From Dyadobacter sp. CY345 (GTDB lineage: Bacteria > Bacteroidota > Bacteroidia > Cytophagales > Spirosomataceae): a DNA stretch of 64,000 nt. The stretch covers positions 124,001 through 188,000 of the forward strand of contig NZ_JAKFFS010000008.1 in the NCBI RefSeq assembly GCF_021502725.1, written 5' to 3'. The notes under the pieces are model-generated. The model saw only the letters and a list, made by a program, of their open reading frames with translations. It was not told the DNA's origin and did not search any database. The translations under genes were made by a program, and so were the position numbers. Shown here piece by piece: positions 26,380-35,240 of this stretch; the stretch's first letter is position 1; each line of letters opens with the position of its first letter.

Positions 26380-28185
26380 CTACAACCTGTCCAGCTGCTT
26401 GTCAAGTTCCAGCGCCGCACTAATGAGCGCTAGATGGGTGAAGGCTTGTGGGAAATTGCCCAGATGTTCGGCCTTATGGCTTATTTGTTCAGCGAATAGA
26501 CCCAGATGATTTGCATAACCGTTCATTTTTTCAAAACTATCCAAAGCTCTGGTAACTTCGCCGCTTTTCGCCAGCGATTCAATAAACCAGAACGAGCACA
26601 TGTTAAAAGTGCCTTCTTCACCCTGCAATCCATCAAATGCGTCCGGGCCGTTACGGTATCTGTATAACAAAACGTCAAGTCCTAGATCACGCTCAACAAC
26701 CTTCATCGTTGAAAGCCATCTGGGCTCGTGGGGTGATATAAAATGCATAAGGGACATCAGTAAGACACTAGCGTCCACCTCCTCAGCTCCTTTGTACTGG
26801 ACCCAGGCACCCATTTCTTCGTTCCAGAAATTATGATATATGTCCAGATAGATCTCGTCCCGAACCTTTTCCCACTTTCCTTTTGGAAATGGAAATGACC
26901 GGCTTTTTGCAATTTTTATTGCCCTGTCCATTGCCACCCAGCACATCAGCCTGCTATGTAAAAATTCCTTTTCAAGATTTCTGATTTCCCAGATACCATG
27001 GTCCGGCTTCTGCCAGTGCTTGATTACCTGGTCTATCTGAGTAACGATTGTTTCCCAGAATTCATAAGTAATTGCCGAATGCTGTTTGTTGTAAATGTAA
27101 ATAGTATCAATTAATTCGCCGTAGATGTCTATCTGCAATTGATCCTGGGCTGCATTTCCGATTCGGACAGGCAGGGATTTTTTATATCCCTCAAAATGTT
27201 CAAGTTCTTTTTCTGCCAGATCATGTTTACCGTTGATCGTGTACATCAAATAAAGCTTGTCTTCGCTTGCTCGCGCGTGTATCCATTTCAAAAAAGCCGT
27301 CGCCTCATCGGTATATCCGAGGCGCAAAAATGCGTACATCGTGAAAGCCGCATCGCGTATCCAGGTGTAGCGATAATCCCAGTTTCGTCCTTCACCTAAT
27401 GTCTCCGGCAGGCTGAACGTGGGGGCGGCCACCATAGAGCCTTGTTCCAAAGAAGTAAGCAGTTTCAATGTAATGGCAGAACGATTAATTGCTTCGCTCC
27501 AACGACCTTTGTATGTGGATTTTTTCGTCCAGTCGCGCCAGAAATTTATTGTCTGTTCGTATGTATGATCTTTGTAAAAATCAATCGAGTTTGGCTTTTT
27601 GTCCTGACCGCATTCCATGACGATAAATGCAGTTTCTGATTGATCGAGTGTAAATTCGGCGTACCCGGTATTGTCCAGAATCTGCAAAGGGATATCCGCA
27701 ATTAAACGCATGATCGTCGGCTCCTCCTCGTCCGTGGTAAATCTGAGTTCATTCTTTTTGAGCTCAGTCTTGTGCTTGGCCTTGGCATAACCGAAAGCAG
27801 GATTGCACTTTACCCGGTACTTGATAGATCCGCGAACGGTCTTTATCATTCTGACAATCGTATTGGTTTTGACGCCATCTCGTGTTGTTACCGGCATGTA
27901 ATCGGTAAGCTCAGCAATTCCTTCTTCGGAAAAAAAACGGGTAAGCAAAACCGCAGTGCCTGGAAGATAAAGTTGTTTGGTATTAAAATCCTTGATCTGT
28001 GGCGTGATAGAAAAACTCCCTCCTTTTTTGTGATCGAGTAATTTTGCGAAAACTGATGGAGAGTCGAAATCGGGATAACACATGAAGTCTATGGAACCTT
28101 CTAATGAAACAAGTGCGACCGTTTTCATATTACCAATCAATCCATAGTTCTCAATGGGTTTATAATTGTTGTTAGTATGTTGCAT
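26380..28185 (-). CDS. Glycoside hydrolase family 15 protein (glucoamylase/trehalase-like)
   Basis: A 601-residue cytoplasmic protein. The N-terminus IENYGLIGNMKTVALVSLEG and SIDFMCYPDFDSPSVFAKLL, followed by a beta-sandwich domain to about residue 230, is typical of bacterial GH15 enzymes. The (alpha/alpha)6 barrel follows, with LGEGRNWDYRYTWIRDAAFT near residue 265 and EEGTFNMCSFWFIESLA near residue 525, which carry the general acid and base glutamates. Substrate could be alpha-glucans, maltodextrin or trehalose. It stands alone with 600 bases of open sequence upstream. A GH13 alpha-amylase is 11 kb away, so intracellular glucan turnover is plausible. Confidence 0.9.
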   Translation of the reverse strand: MQHTNNNYKPIENYGLIGNMKTVALVSLEGSIDFMCYPDFDSPSVFAKLLDHKKGGSFSITPQIKDFNTKQLYLPGTAVLLTRFFSEEGIAELTDYMPVTTRDGVKTNTIVRMIKTVRGSIKYRVKCNPAFGYAKAKHKTELKKNELRFTTDEEEPTIMRLIADIPLQILDNTGYAEFTLDQSETAFIVMECGQDKKPNSIDFYKDHTYEQTINFWRDWTKKSTYKGRWSEAINRSAITLKLLTSLEQGSMVAAPTFSLPETLGEGRNWDYRYTWIRDAAFTMYAFLRLGYTDEATAFLKWIHARASEDKLYLMYTINGKHDLAEKELEHFEGYKKSLPVRIGNAAQDQLQIDIYGELIDTIYIYNKQHSAITYEFWETIVTQIDQVIKHWQKPDHGIWEIRNLEKEFLHSRLMCWVAMDRAIKIAKSRSFPFPKGKWEKVRDEIYLDIYHNFWNEEMGAWVQYKGAEEVDASVLLMSLMHFISPHEPRWLSTMKVVERDLGLDVLLYRYRNGPDAFDGLQGEEGTFNMCSFWFIESLAKSGEVTRALDSFEKMNGYANHLGLFAEQISHKAEHLGNFPQAFTHLALISAALELDKQLDRL

Positions 28186-28812
28186 CCAAATATTTTATCT
28201 AAGTTTTGAGGTACAAATCACTTTTAAATAATCAGGCCAGAAATGAGGGATGGTGGTAGCGCCTGGGTTAGGGTTTCTGCAAATAGATAAAGGTAAAATG
28301 GAAAATTAGAATGGCCTTTATCCGGCGATTAGTATCGATCGGAAGGTATTGTGTTGTAGTTCAAAAGATTATAATATTTACCTAACAGTGTTAAATTTAA
28401 TTACAATCGCGCTAGCGATATCACCACAAGTTTGGTTGGCATTCGCCACTTAAATCAGGAGTTAGTATCGATTTTGAAAAAGAGCGTTTCGGGGAAAAAA
28501 TCAATGGATGACCATAAATATTGCGTCAGTCAGATCCCGAATCTTTGGAGTCAGCCGCATATTAAACTGAGGGAGTTTCTTAATGAAGTAACATTATGGG
28601 CTAGTAAATTTCTAAGTTAGGAGCCAGAACGGAAAATGTGAAAGCGATAATATAATTTGGATAAACAATCTTTCAATTTTTCTAAGACACAGGGATTTTG
28701 TACAGGTCATTGGAGTAAACCTATATCCATTCGAATAGTACGTTGAAGTTATTACTTAAATAAAAAAAGAAATTTTGCCTGACAATCAAATTGTTATCTC
28801 TGTTTTGCTAAA
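28186..28812. other. 627-base gap upstream of GH15 and downstream of the ACP gene
   Basis: I see no supported gene. One TTG-started frame of 62 codons (28432-28620, plus strand) has no recognisable motif and no conserved feature. The segment holds the promoter region of the GH15 gene at its left end and the region behind the acyl carrier protein gene at its right end. No hairpin with a T run stands out. Confidence 0.4.
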
Positions 28813-29049
28813 CTAAGCCTGGGCTACGATTTTACGTTTGAGATAGTCGGAAAATTGTTTAACGGTTTGAAGCTGCTGATAATCTTCGTCGGGAATCGAA
28901 ATGTGGAAGACGTCTTCCATTTGCAGTACAAGATCGACCGTGTCAAGGCTATCGAGCCCAAGGTCTTTTGAAAGGTTTGCATCCTCTGTAATGGCATTGT
29001 AAGGTAGTCCGCTGTTAGCAGCAAGTAAGGCACGCAGTTGCTCATTCAT
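28813..29049 (-). CDS. Acyl carrier protein
   Basis: A 78-residue acidic protein with the ACP four-helix layout. DLGLDSLDTVDLVLQMEDVF contains the 4'-phosphopantetheine attachment site Ser34 in the DSL motif. It carries acyl intermediates as thioesters in fatty-acid or related synthesis. It stands alone: there is no fabF, fabG, acyltransferase or condensing enzyme within the window, and the flanking gaps are 627 and 245 bases. It may therefore be a second, specialised ACP rather than the main AcpP, which is usually next to fabF. That interpretation is inferred. Confidence 0.9.
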   Translation of the reverse strand: MNEQLRALLAANSGLPYNAITEDANLSKDLGLDSLDTVDLVLQMEDVFHISIPDEDYQQLQTVKQFSDYLKRKIVAQA

Positions 29050-29294
29050 ATGAAAATCAATTTTGGTGAAGAGTAAAGTAAATTCCAGTAAAAGATTATT
29101 TCATATAACCAGAGGCGGTTTAACAGGGAATTGAATAAATGACTTATCGAATTTTTTTATGATTGTAATTACCGAAAATGTGTTGGTAATGTGGCAAGCG
29201 ATCAAAGTATTTAATGTTTTTTAACAAAATTGAAGTTACTATTTTATTTAGATATATGCTGAGAAAATTTTCGTAATTAATTGTCTGTCAATTA

Positions 29295-30032
29295 TTAACT
29301 CCATTTTGAAAGAAGTTCTTTAAATGCGTCTTTATATAAATCACCTACCGAAATATCCATACTGCCAACATGCACGGAGTTCTTGCTGATGGAGTCAATC
29401 TTGTTTATCGCTACGATGAAAGAGCGGTGAAGTCGTAAAAATTTACCAGGAACCAGTTTTTCCTCGATTGCTTTCAGGCTGCTTAAAGTCATAACAGGTT
29501 TTGCCGGCGCAACCAAATGGATTTTCAAATAATCTTTCAAAGATTCGATGTAAAGAATCGATTCAAAATCAATTCTGACCAGTTTGTAATCTGCTTTTAC
29601 GAATAAATAATCATCCTTAACCTCGACTTCGGGAACCGAATTACCTTCCTGAATCAGGTCAAAATATTTTTTTGCTTTTATCGCCGTTTCCAGAAACTCC
29701 TCATAACCAAAAGGTTTAAGCAGATATCCGAGTGCGTCAACCTTATAACCTTCCACGGCAAACTGGTTATACGCTGTGGTGAAAATGATTTTCGTTTGAT
29801 CTGGGGAAGCCGTTTTGCTCAACACACGGGCAAGTTCCATACCGTTAAGATCAGGCATCTGAATATCCAGAAATACTAAATGTATTTCCTTAGAATGGAT
29901 TGCTTGCAAAGCCTGGACGGCATTGCCATATCTTCCTGTCAGATTCAAAAATGGGGTTTGTTCGACAAAGGCGCTTACGAGACCCAACGCGAGTGGTTCA
30001 TCGTCAACCGTAATACAATTCAATTTTGTCAT
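29295..30032 (-). CDS. LytTR-family response regulator
   Basis: A 245-residue protein. The receiver domain (about residues 4-120) has the acidic pair at D10/D11, the phosphoacceptor Asp56 in LVFLDIQMPDLNG and the conserved Lys in YLLKPFGYEEF. A LytTR DNA-binding domain follows (about 145-242), with FVKADYKLVRIDFESILYIE, SLKAIEEKLVPGKFLRLHRS and FIVAINKIDSI. It is 11 bases downstream of its histidine kinase on the same strand, so the two form a LytS/LytT-type system. Targets are not visible. Confidence 0.93.
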   Translation of the reverse strand: MTKLNCITVDDEPLALGLVSAFVEQTPFLNLTGRYGNAVQALQAIHSKEIHLVFLDIQMPDLNGMELARVLSKTASPDQTKIIFTTAYNQFAVEGYKVDALGYLLKPFGYEEFLETAIKAKKYFDLIQEGNSVPEVEVKDDYLFVKADYKLVRIDFESILYIESLKDYLKIHLVAPAKPVMTLSSLKAIEEKLVPGKFLRLHRSFIVAINKIDSISKNSVHVGSMDISVGDLYKDAFKELLSKWS

Positions 30033-30043
30033 CTGAAACTATT

Positions 30044-31108
30044 TTAAACCAGATTTATTTTTAACAAAACCTGGTATGTATTGTCATTAATATTGTCGTC
30101 AATCAATAGCTCATGCTTTCCGGGATATAACAAATCCAGCCTGCGCTGTGTGTTCACAAGCCCGATTCCTCCGCTTTCCACATTCAGTACATCTTTATCA
30201 CGAAAGATATGATTTTTTACTACCATAGTAAGAAATCCATCCGCGATGTCCAGATCAACCCGAATACTGGCTTGGTGCATGGCGCTGATGCCGTGCTTAA
30301 AAGCGTTTTCAATGAAGGGAAGTAATAACATCGGTGCGACAGAATATTCTCTATCAGGCTTCGATTCGGTAAAAACAACCGTTGTATTACTTTGCAAACG
30401 GAGTTTCATTAATTCCATATAATCCTTAATAAAGGAAATTTCCTGGCTCAACAAAGACGTGTCCTGCTGTGTTTCATATAGCAAATAGCGCATCATCCGC
30501 GAAAGTTTTAAAATCGCATCTCGGGACACAGGAACATCTGTGAACGTCAGCGCATAAATGTTGTTCAGGGTATTGAAAAAGAAATGCGGATTGATCTGCG
30601 CCTTCAAAAGTGCAAGTTCGGTAGCAATGTTTTGTTTTTCGACTGACTCACGGATCTGGGCGTCCTTCTGCCAGCGTTGAAGTACTGACAGACTTGTACT
30701 CACCCCAAGTACCAGAAGTAAGATCATGAGTAAGATGCCGTCGATGACTCCCCGTGGCCGGCGACTTGGACCTGCCTGCGTCATAAGCGCGTCCATTTGC
30801 TCATGCACATGGAGCTGCTGATCGACAAATTTACTTATGACCAGCATAACCACGACCGATAGAATAATCCAAAGGGCAAAGGCGGAAGCATTGTTTTTTA
30901 ATAGAAAGGAGGGAACCATGTAGAGCATATTGAAATAGAATATGCCCACCAGAAGAGCTATGCTTATCAATTGTTTCGCCCAAAACACAAACGGTAGCTT
31001 GATGCCCCAGGAAAGAGGCTGATAAAACATCAGCACAAATCCCAGAAGTGCCCACGCAAGAATGTGCACCCCAACAATTACCCAACCTTTTGATTTCTCC
31101 TTTGACAT
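30044..31108 (-). CDS. Sensor histidine kinase, LytS/YehU type (His_kinase family)
   Basis: A 354-residue protein with four predicted membrane segments (about residues 10-30, 42-66, 76-94 and 123-143) and then a short coiled linker. ALLKAQINPHFFFNTLNNIYAL carries the phosphoacceptor His175. The ATPase part has PMLLLPFIENAFKHGI (N box) and GGIGLVNTQRRLDLLYPG (G box). It has no periplasmic sensor domain, so the membrane segments are probably the sensing element. It is paired with the LytTR regulator immediately downstream. Confidence 0.92.
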   Translation of the reverse strand: MSKEKSKGWVIVGVHILAWALLGFVLMFYQPLSWGIKLPFVFWAKQLISIALLVGIFYFNMLYMVPSFLLKNNASAFALWIILSVVVMLVISKFVDQQLHVHEQMDALMTQAGPSRRPRGVIDGILLMILLLVLGVSTSLSVLQRWQKDAQIRESVEKQNIATELALLKAQINPHFFFNTLNNIYALTFTDVPVSRDAILKLSRMMRYLLYETQQDTSLLSQEISFIKDYMELMKLRLQSNTTVVFTESKPDREYSVAPMLLLPFIENAFKHGISAMHQASIRVDLDIADGFLTMVVKNHIFRDKDVLNVESGGIGLVNTQRRLDLLYPGKHELLIDDNINDNTYQVLLKINLV

Positions 31109-31421
31109 ATTAATAAATTAAGCTGCAAGAATAGATGAAGTTGCTATAACATCAAAAGACTTTCGACGTAGAGCGCATTTATAGGGTCAAAGAGAAAAAC
31201 TTTGACCGTGAATTATTTTATTGAATAATGGCAGTGTTTCTAAAAACCAGACTGCCGGTTAAACGGTAAATATTGGCTCTTCATCCTGACTTCCCTGCTC
31301 TTTGTCTAGCCGATTTTTACTTGTATCGGCTAATTCTTCTCTTTGTTCAGAAAAATGATCCCCGGGAAATTTTAACCTTAAACGGTGTCAGGGAAAATGC
31401 CAACATCTAAATACTTCTGCT
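31109..31421. other. 313-base divergent gap (kinase and sigma factor)
   Basis: This holds the promoters of the kinase operon (left) and the sigma factor gene (right). TAGCCGAT (31307-31314) and ATCGGCTA (31325-31332) are perfect 8-bp inverted arms with a 10-base spacer, about 90 bases before the sigma gene. They could be an operator or the stem of a small leader hairpin. I cannot place a promoter with confidence. Confidence 0.35.
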
Positions 31422-32030
31422 GTGCTATTCGGAAAAAAAATATCGTATACTGAGGGCGACTTTCAAACTGTTGTCGAGGCTTGTAAAGCTGGTGAAAGCC
31501 AGGCGCAGCGTTATCTTTACAAGCAATTTTTTGGATATGCCAAAACCGTTTGTCTGCGTTACACTTCAACGAAAGAGGAAGCGGAGGAAGTATTAAATGA
31601 AGGATTTTTGAAAGTATTCAAAAACCTGGAAAGTTATGATTCTGTATATCCATTTAAAGTATGGCTCAGAACGATTATGGTCAACACCGCGATTAGCAAT
31701 TATCGGAAACAGAAAAAACATACGGAAGACAGAATTGCTCTGGAAGATGCCCCGTACCTTGGTTTTGAGGAAGATATCGTCAGTCAGATAACAGCGGAAG
31801 AAATTCTATCACTGATACAGCACATCAAGCCGGTGTATAAAAATGTATTCCTTCTTTACGTCGTTGATGGTTATAATCACAGGGAAGTGGGCGATTTATT
31901 AGGCATTAACGAGGCGACTGTAAGGTCGCATTATGTTCGGGCGAGGGCGCTTTTGCAGCATCTCATCAAGCAAAATTATCCACATCTTTATCCTGGTTAC
32001 CGCACCGAAAAAAGATTGGTTGAGCATTGA
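31422..32030 (+). CDS. RNA polymerase ECF-type sigma factor
   Basis: A 202-residue protein with a GTG start at 31422. Region 2 is about residues 25-95 (SQAQRYLYKQFFGYAKTVCL, EAEEVLNEGFLKVFKNLESY, FKVWLRTIMVNTAISNYRKQ). Region 4 is about 125-185 (LLYVVDGYNHREVGDLLGIN, EATVRSHYVRARALLQ). The layout is that of the sigma-70-family factors common in Bacteroidota. There is no anti-sigma (FecR-like) or zf-HC2 gene next to it, and the downstream gene is convergent, so its control is not visible. It is divergent from the LytS/LytTR pair. Confidence 0.93.
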   Translation: MLFGKKISYTEGDFQTVVEACKAGESQAQRYLYKQFFGYAKTVCLRYTSTKEEAEEVLNEGFLKVFKNLESYDSVYPFKVWLRTIMVNTAISNYRKQKKHTEDRIALEDAPYLGFEEDIVSQITAEEILSLIQHIKPVYKNVFLLYVVDGYNHREVGDLLGINEATVRSHYVRARALLQHLIKQNYPHLYPGYRTEKRLVEH

Positions 32031-32093
32031 GATCCAGAGAAATTTCTATTTATTTTTTTTATTTAATATTTGAAAAAACCAGCGAGTAATCAA

Positions 32094-32621
32094 TTACAGA
32101 TTGATTTCATCGCCTTTAAGCTGGATTTCGAATAAACTTGAAGCGCCATGCTTATAATGTGCAGGTAAGCTCTCACTGTTTCCAAGCGTAACCACTCCAA
32201 GATATTTGAATCCACATCTCTCGTAATAACTATTTAGTTTCTCGTTGCCACTGCCGGTATCCATCCGAATGAATTTTTTGCGGATTGCTTTTGCGTGATT
32301 TTTCGCCCATTCGACGATTTTTTTAACAAAAAATTGTCCGCGAAAATCCGGATTTGTAGCGATCCTGTGAATGTAAATGGAAGGATCTTTATCTCTTTCG
32401 CCCCAGATTAAAGGATCATTGTAGTCAATTGCGAAAACACATACAATGGTTTGGTCAACAACGATTTTGTATTGCCTTTCTTCTGATATTTCCTTTTCTA
32501 TCAGGGAGCGTTCAAAACCTTTCCAATGCTTGATGGCCACCGTCTTCTGGTGTTCCGTTCCTTGTTGGTAAAGCTCAAAAATTTTATCGATGTCCTCGTA
32601 TTTGCTTTTTAATATCTCCAT
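32094..32621 (-). CDS. GNAT family N-acetyltransferase
   Basis: From the ATG at 32621 it has 175 residues and starts MEILKSKYEDIDKIFELYQQ, which is where GNAT domains usually begin. A GTG at 32651 would add ten residues. The acetyl-CoA-binding strand and helix are IYIHRIATNPDFRGQFFVKK followed by IVEWAKNHAK. The later strand carries IRMDTGSGNEKLNSYYERCGFKYLG, the usual C-terminal part of the fold. The substrate could be a small amine or a protein. It converges on the sigma gene with 63 bases between. Confidence 0.87.
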   Translation of the reverse strand: MEILKSKYEDIDKIFELYQQGTEHQKTVAIKHWKGFERSLIEKEISEERQYKIVVDQTIVCVFAIDYNDPLIWGERDKDPSIYIHRIATNPDFRGQFFVKKIVEWAKNHAKAIRKKFIRMDTGSGNEKLNSYYERCGFKYLGVVTLGNSESLPAHYKHGASSLFEIQLKGDEINL

Positions 32622-32857
32622 TGTATCGCGAAATGTTTCGCCAAAGGTCACAATCTAACGATAGATATAACAGACGCAGATTTTTATATTTTGTGCGGTA
32701 CAGATAATTCTTTTGTTTGTCATTGACCGACGAATTAAAGTGAAAATTTTCATTGAAGTAAATTTTTTTTACCTACATTCAAACAGAAAATCTCGGCTCA
32801 AATCCGAAACAACGGAAATATGCGGCTAATTTTGAGCGAATCAATTAGTTTTCTAGG

Positions 32858-33649
32858 ATGCAATTTTCGAAAGTAATTACCCACGATACCGCTTTTCATG
32901 CCGACGAAGTTATGGCTGTGGCCTTGTTACGTCACGCAGGATTTCAGTTTAAAGTGATCCGTTCCAGAAATCCAACTCTGCTCGCTGACTCACTTGCTGA
33001 TCCGGAAGTCGTTGTTTTGGACGTGGGCGGCATATATGATCCGCTTATGCTGAACTTTGACCATCACCAGGATGCCTCCATGATGTCTGCGGCAGGATTA
33101 ATATATGATCATTTCAAAAATTCAATCTGCCCTAAGGAGGCTCAGCCGTTCTTTGGAAACTTTATAGCTTCCATTGATGCAATCGACACAAACCGTGATA
33201 ATATATTTGCAGTCTGGAACACATTGCCAATGGGATTTAGAAATACTTCCAGTATCATTGGCGGATTCAACCGGGAGATTAACGATCCTGCGATACAGGA
33301 TGAGCAATTCCAGAAAGCAGTTGATTTTACAATGGAAATTATCAAAAACGAAGTCCACAAGGCTGTCAAAAAAGCAAAATCCGAAGCTGATTACTCGAAG
33401 AGAACAATCCTTGCGAACAACGTAGCAGTGTTTGACGAGTTTTCGACGGTTTGGAAAGAAAAGGACGAGCATACCTTCGCGATGCTTCCTCATGCGAATG
33501 GCTGGCAAATTCAATCCGTTGATACAACCGTTGCAAAAGTGCCCGAAAACATTGCGGATTGCGAAGGTTTTGTTTTTCGCCATGCTTCTGGTTTTATGGC
33601 TGTTGTGAAGGACAAAAACGTTGCGCTGGAATTTGCTAAAACGCTCTGA
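32858..33649 (+). CDS. MYG1 family protein
   Basis: A 263-residue protein. It begins KVITHDTAFHADEVMAVALL, with the conserved HxxxFHxDE metal-binding motif of the MYG1 (UPF0160) family, then VVVLDVGGIYD and LNFDHHQD, a DHH-type metal site. The C-terminal half includes WKEKDEHTFAMLPHANGWQI. Eukaryotic MYG1 is reported to have RNA 3'-5' exonuclease activity and bacterial copies are often labelled metal-dependent hydrolase, so a phosphodiesterase role is likely but untested here. The length is shorter than the eukaryotic proteins (about 380), mostly through the lack of a targeting region. It is monocistronic and followed by a hairpin. Confidence 0.85.
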   Translation: MQFSKVITHDTAFHADEVMAVALLRHAGFQFKVIRSRNPTLLADSLADPEVVVLDVGGIYDPLMLNFDHHQDASMMSAAGLIYDHFKNSICPKEAQPFFGNFIASIDAIDTNRDNIFAVWNTLPMGFRNTSSIIGGFNREINDPAIQDEQFQKAVDFTMEIIKNEVHKAVKKAKSEADYSKRTILANNVAVFDEFSTVWKEKDEHTFAMLPHANGWQIQSVDTTVAKVPENIADCEGFVFRHASGFMAVVKDKNVALEFAKTL

Positions 33650-34044
33650 TTTTTTCTACTAAATATTAATCAAAGCAATTCTTCTAAGTACCATATCGGT
33701 GGAAATGGTCTGCTAACCTAATGGTTTGATTTTAATAGGTCCATGATTTTATAGAATCAAGACCGAACGGGCAAAATGAGACAATTGTGTGAAACATGAT
33801 TGTCTCATTTTACTTTTTATGGAAGTTTTACCTTCCCCCAATAACCTCCATAACTCACACGCAAATTCACTCAATTGGTTTATTTTTTTTACTTTCAAAA
33901 GGTGCAAATAACCTAGTTAATGGTAGAAATTTGGCCGTTAACTAAATTTCGTAAGATTCTGTTTATTAATTAGTTATGTCTTGGTAATTTAATGTCATCG
34001 AGAGATTTATAATTCATAAGGAAAAACAAAATCCAGCCCGTAAG
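33650..34044. other. 395-base gap after MYG1
   Basis: Apart from the terminator hairpin at 33773-33811, this is AT-rich sequence with no frame that I can support. Its right end must hold the promoter of the DUF2235 gene. Confidence 0.4.
33773..33811 (+). terminator. Terminator hairpin
   Basis: AAAATGAGACAAT (33773-33785) and ATTGTCTCATTTT (33799-33811) form a perfect 13-bp stem with a 13-base loop, followed by ACTTTTT. It is 124 bases past the MYG1 stop and probably ends that transcript. Confidence 0.7.
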
Positions 34045-35079
34045 ATGAAAAGAATTATTACATGTAGTGATGGTACCTGGAATCTTCCGGGTGACAGTTA
34101 CCAGGGTAAGCCTGTCAGAACTAATATCCAGAAAATATTTGAAGGCATCTGTAATGAAGCCTCAGATGGGATACATCAGCTCAAATATTATGATGAGGGA
34201 GTTGGCGTGGAAGGCATCGAGTTGAAGCGCATGATCAATGGTATGATTGGGGGTGGGATAGACCGGAATATTCTGGATATCTATAAATTTATCTGTTGGA
34301 ATTATTCTCAGGGCGACGAGCTTTATCTGTTCGGATTTAGTCGGGGAGCGTATACTGCAAGAAGTCTGGCAGGGCTGATCCGTACTGCGGGACTGGTCAA
34401 AAGTAATAATCTGACTTTGATTAATGAAGCCTATAAAATTTATCGGGACCGATCCGATCCGACCCATCCGGATGGTGATGTTGCCAGCAAATTTCGGGCA
34501 GAGTACAGTCAGCCTGAATTCAGAATAAAGTTTATTGGTGTTTGGGACACAGTTGGGTCGCTCGGGATACCGCTTAAATTTATTGGTAATAAGAAAAAAT
34601 ACGAATTTCACGATACGACTTTAAGCAGTCACGTGGATTTTGCATACCAGGCACTGGCGCTGGACGAAAAGCGCAAAAATTTTGAGCCTGCGATCTGGAA
34701 ACAAAGTAACAATGCGGGGCTCGACGGGCACTATCAAATTCTGGAACAACGGTGGTTTCCCGGCGTGCACTCCAATATCGGCGGCGGATATCCGGACGAA
34801 GGTTTAAGTGACATTGCCCTGAACTGGATGATCAACAATGCGAAAGGAGCTGGGCTTTCCTTTGAAGACAAATATCTAGCCGATAATGTCAGGCCAACGA
34901 TCGAAGGAGAGCTGTATGATTCTTATAATTTTCCTTTTTCACTAGTCGGGAAGCTACAAAGGCAGGTGATGACCGATGCAGATTCCCGTGAAGATATTCA
35001 TCACTCAGTATATGAACGGATGGAGAAAATCAAGAAGTACACGCCGGATAATCTTCCAAAACGAGAGAAAGTTACGTGA
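34045..35079 (+). CDS. DUF2235 (Tle1-like) alpha/beta hydrolase
   Basis: A 344-residue soluble protein. It opens KRIITCSDGTWNLPGD, the signature of DUF2235. DEGVG and GLIRTAGLV are also typical. The nucleophile elbow is LFGFSRGAYTAR, with Ser99 in GFSRG. WFPGVHSNIGGGYPD carries the acid/His part (GVHSDVGGGY in relatives). The domain is shared with the Tle1 phospholipase effectors of type VI secretion, but this protein has no secretion marker, and no T6SS, VgrG or immunity gene is seen nearby. It may be a cytoplasmic lipase or esterase. An SF1 helicase gene follows 161 bases later on the same strand. Confidence 0.88.
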   Translation: MKRIITCSDGTWNLPGDSYQGKPVRTNIQKIFEGICNEASDGIHQLKYYDEGVGVEGIELKRMINGMIGGGIDRNILDIYKFICWNYSQGDELYLFGFSRGAYTARSLAGLIRTAGLVKSNNLTLINEAYKIYRDRSDPTHPDGDVASKFRAEYSQPEFRIKFIGVWDTVGSLGIPLKFIGNKKKYEFHDTTLSSHVDFAYQALALDEKRKNFEPAIWKQSNNAGLDGHYQILEQRWFPGVHSNIGGGYPDEGLSDIALNWMINNAKGAGLSFEDKYLADNVRPTIEGELYDSYNFPFSLVGKLQRQVMTDADSREDIHHSVYERMEKIKKYTPDNLPKREKVT

Positions 35080-35240
35080 TGAATGCGCGGTAGGTTTCTT
35101 GGATGTTATCGACAAAAATCATCAAAAGGTATTGATATTCAGTTCTTAATCGATATACGGTTACACTAAATTCTAAATTTGCAATGGCTTGAAAAAAACG
35201 TTGGTATATTAGTAATTTGAATAGTAATTAATTTACCAGC

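Noticed and set aside
28432..28620. 62-codon TTG-started frame in the 627-base gap
   Set aside because: It has no motif and no partner. Its length is within what chance gives in this AT-rich DNA.
33122..33583. 153-codon minus-strand frame opposite the MYG1 gene
   Set aside because: The plus strand encodes conserved MYG1 motifs across the same bases, and the minus frame has none.
34045..35079. Type VI secretion effector (Tle1)
   Set aside because: The domain matches, but no VgrG, PAAR, Hcp or immunity gene is nearby and no secretion signal is present, so only the domain-level name is given.
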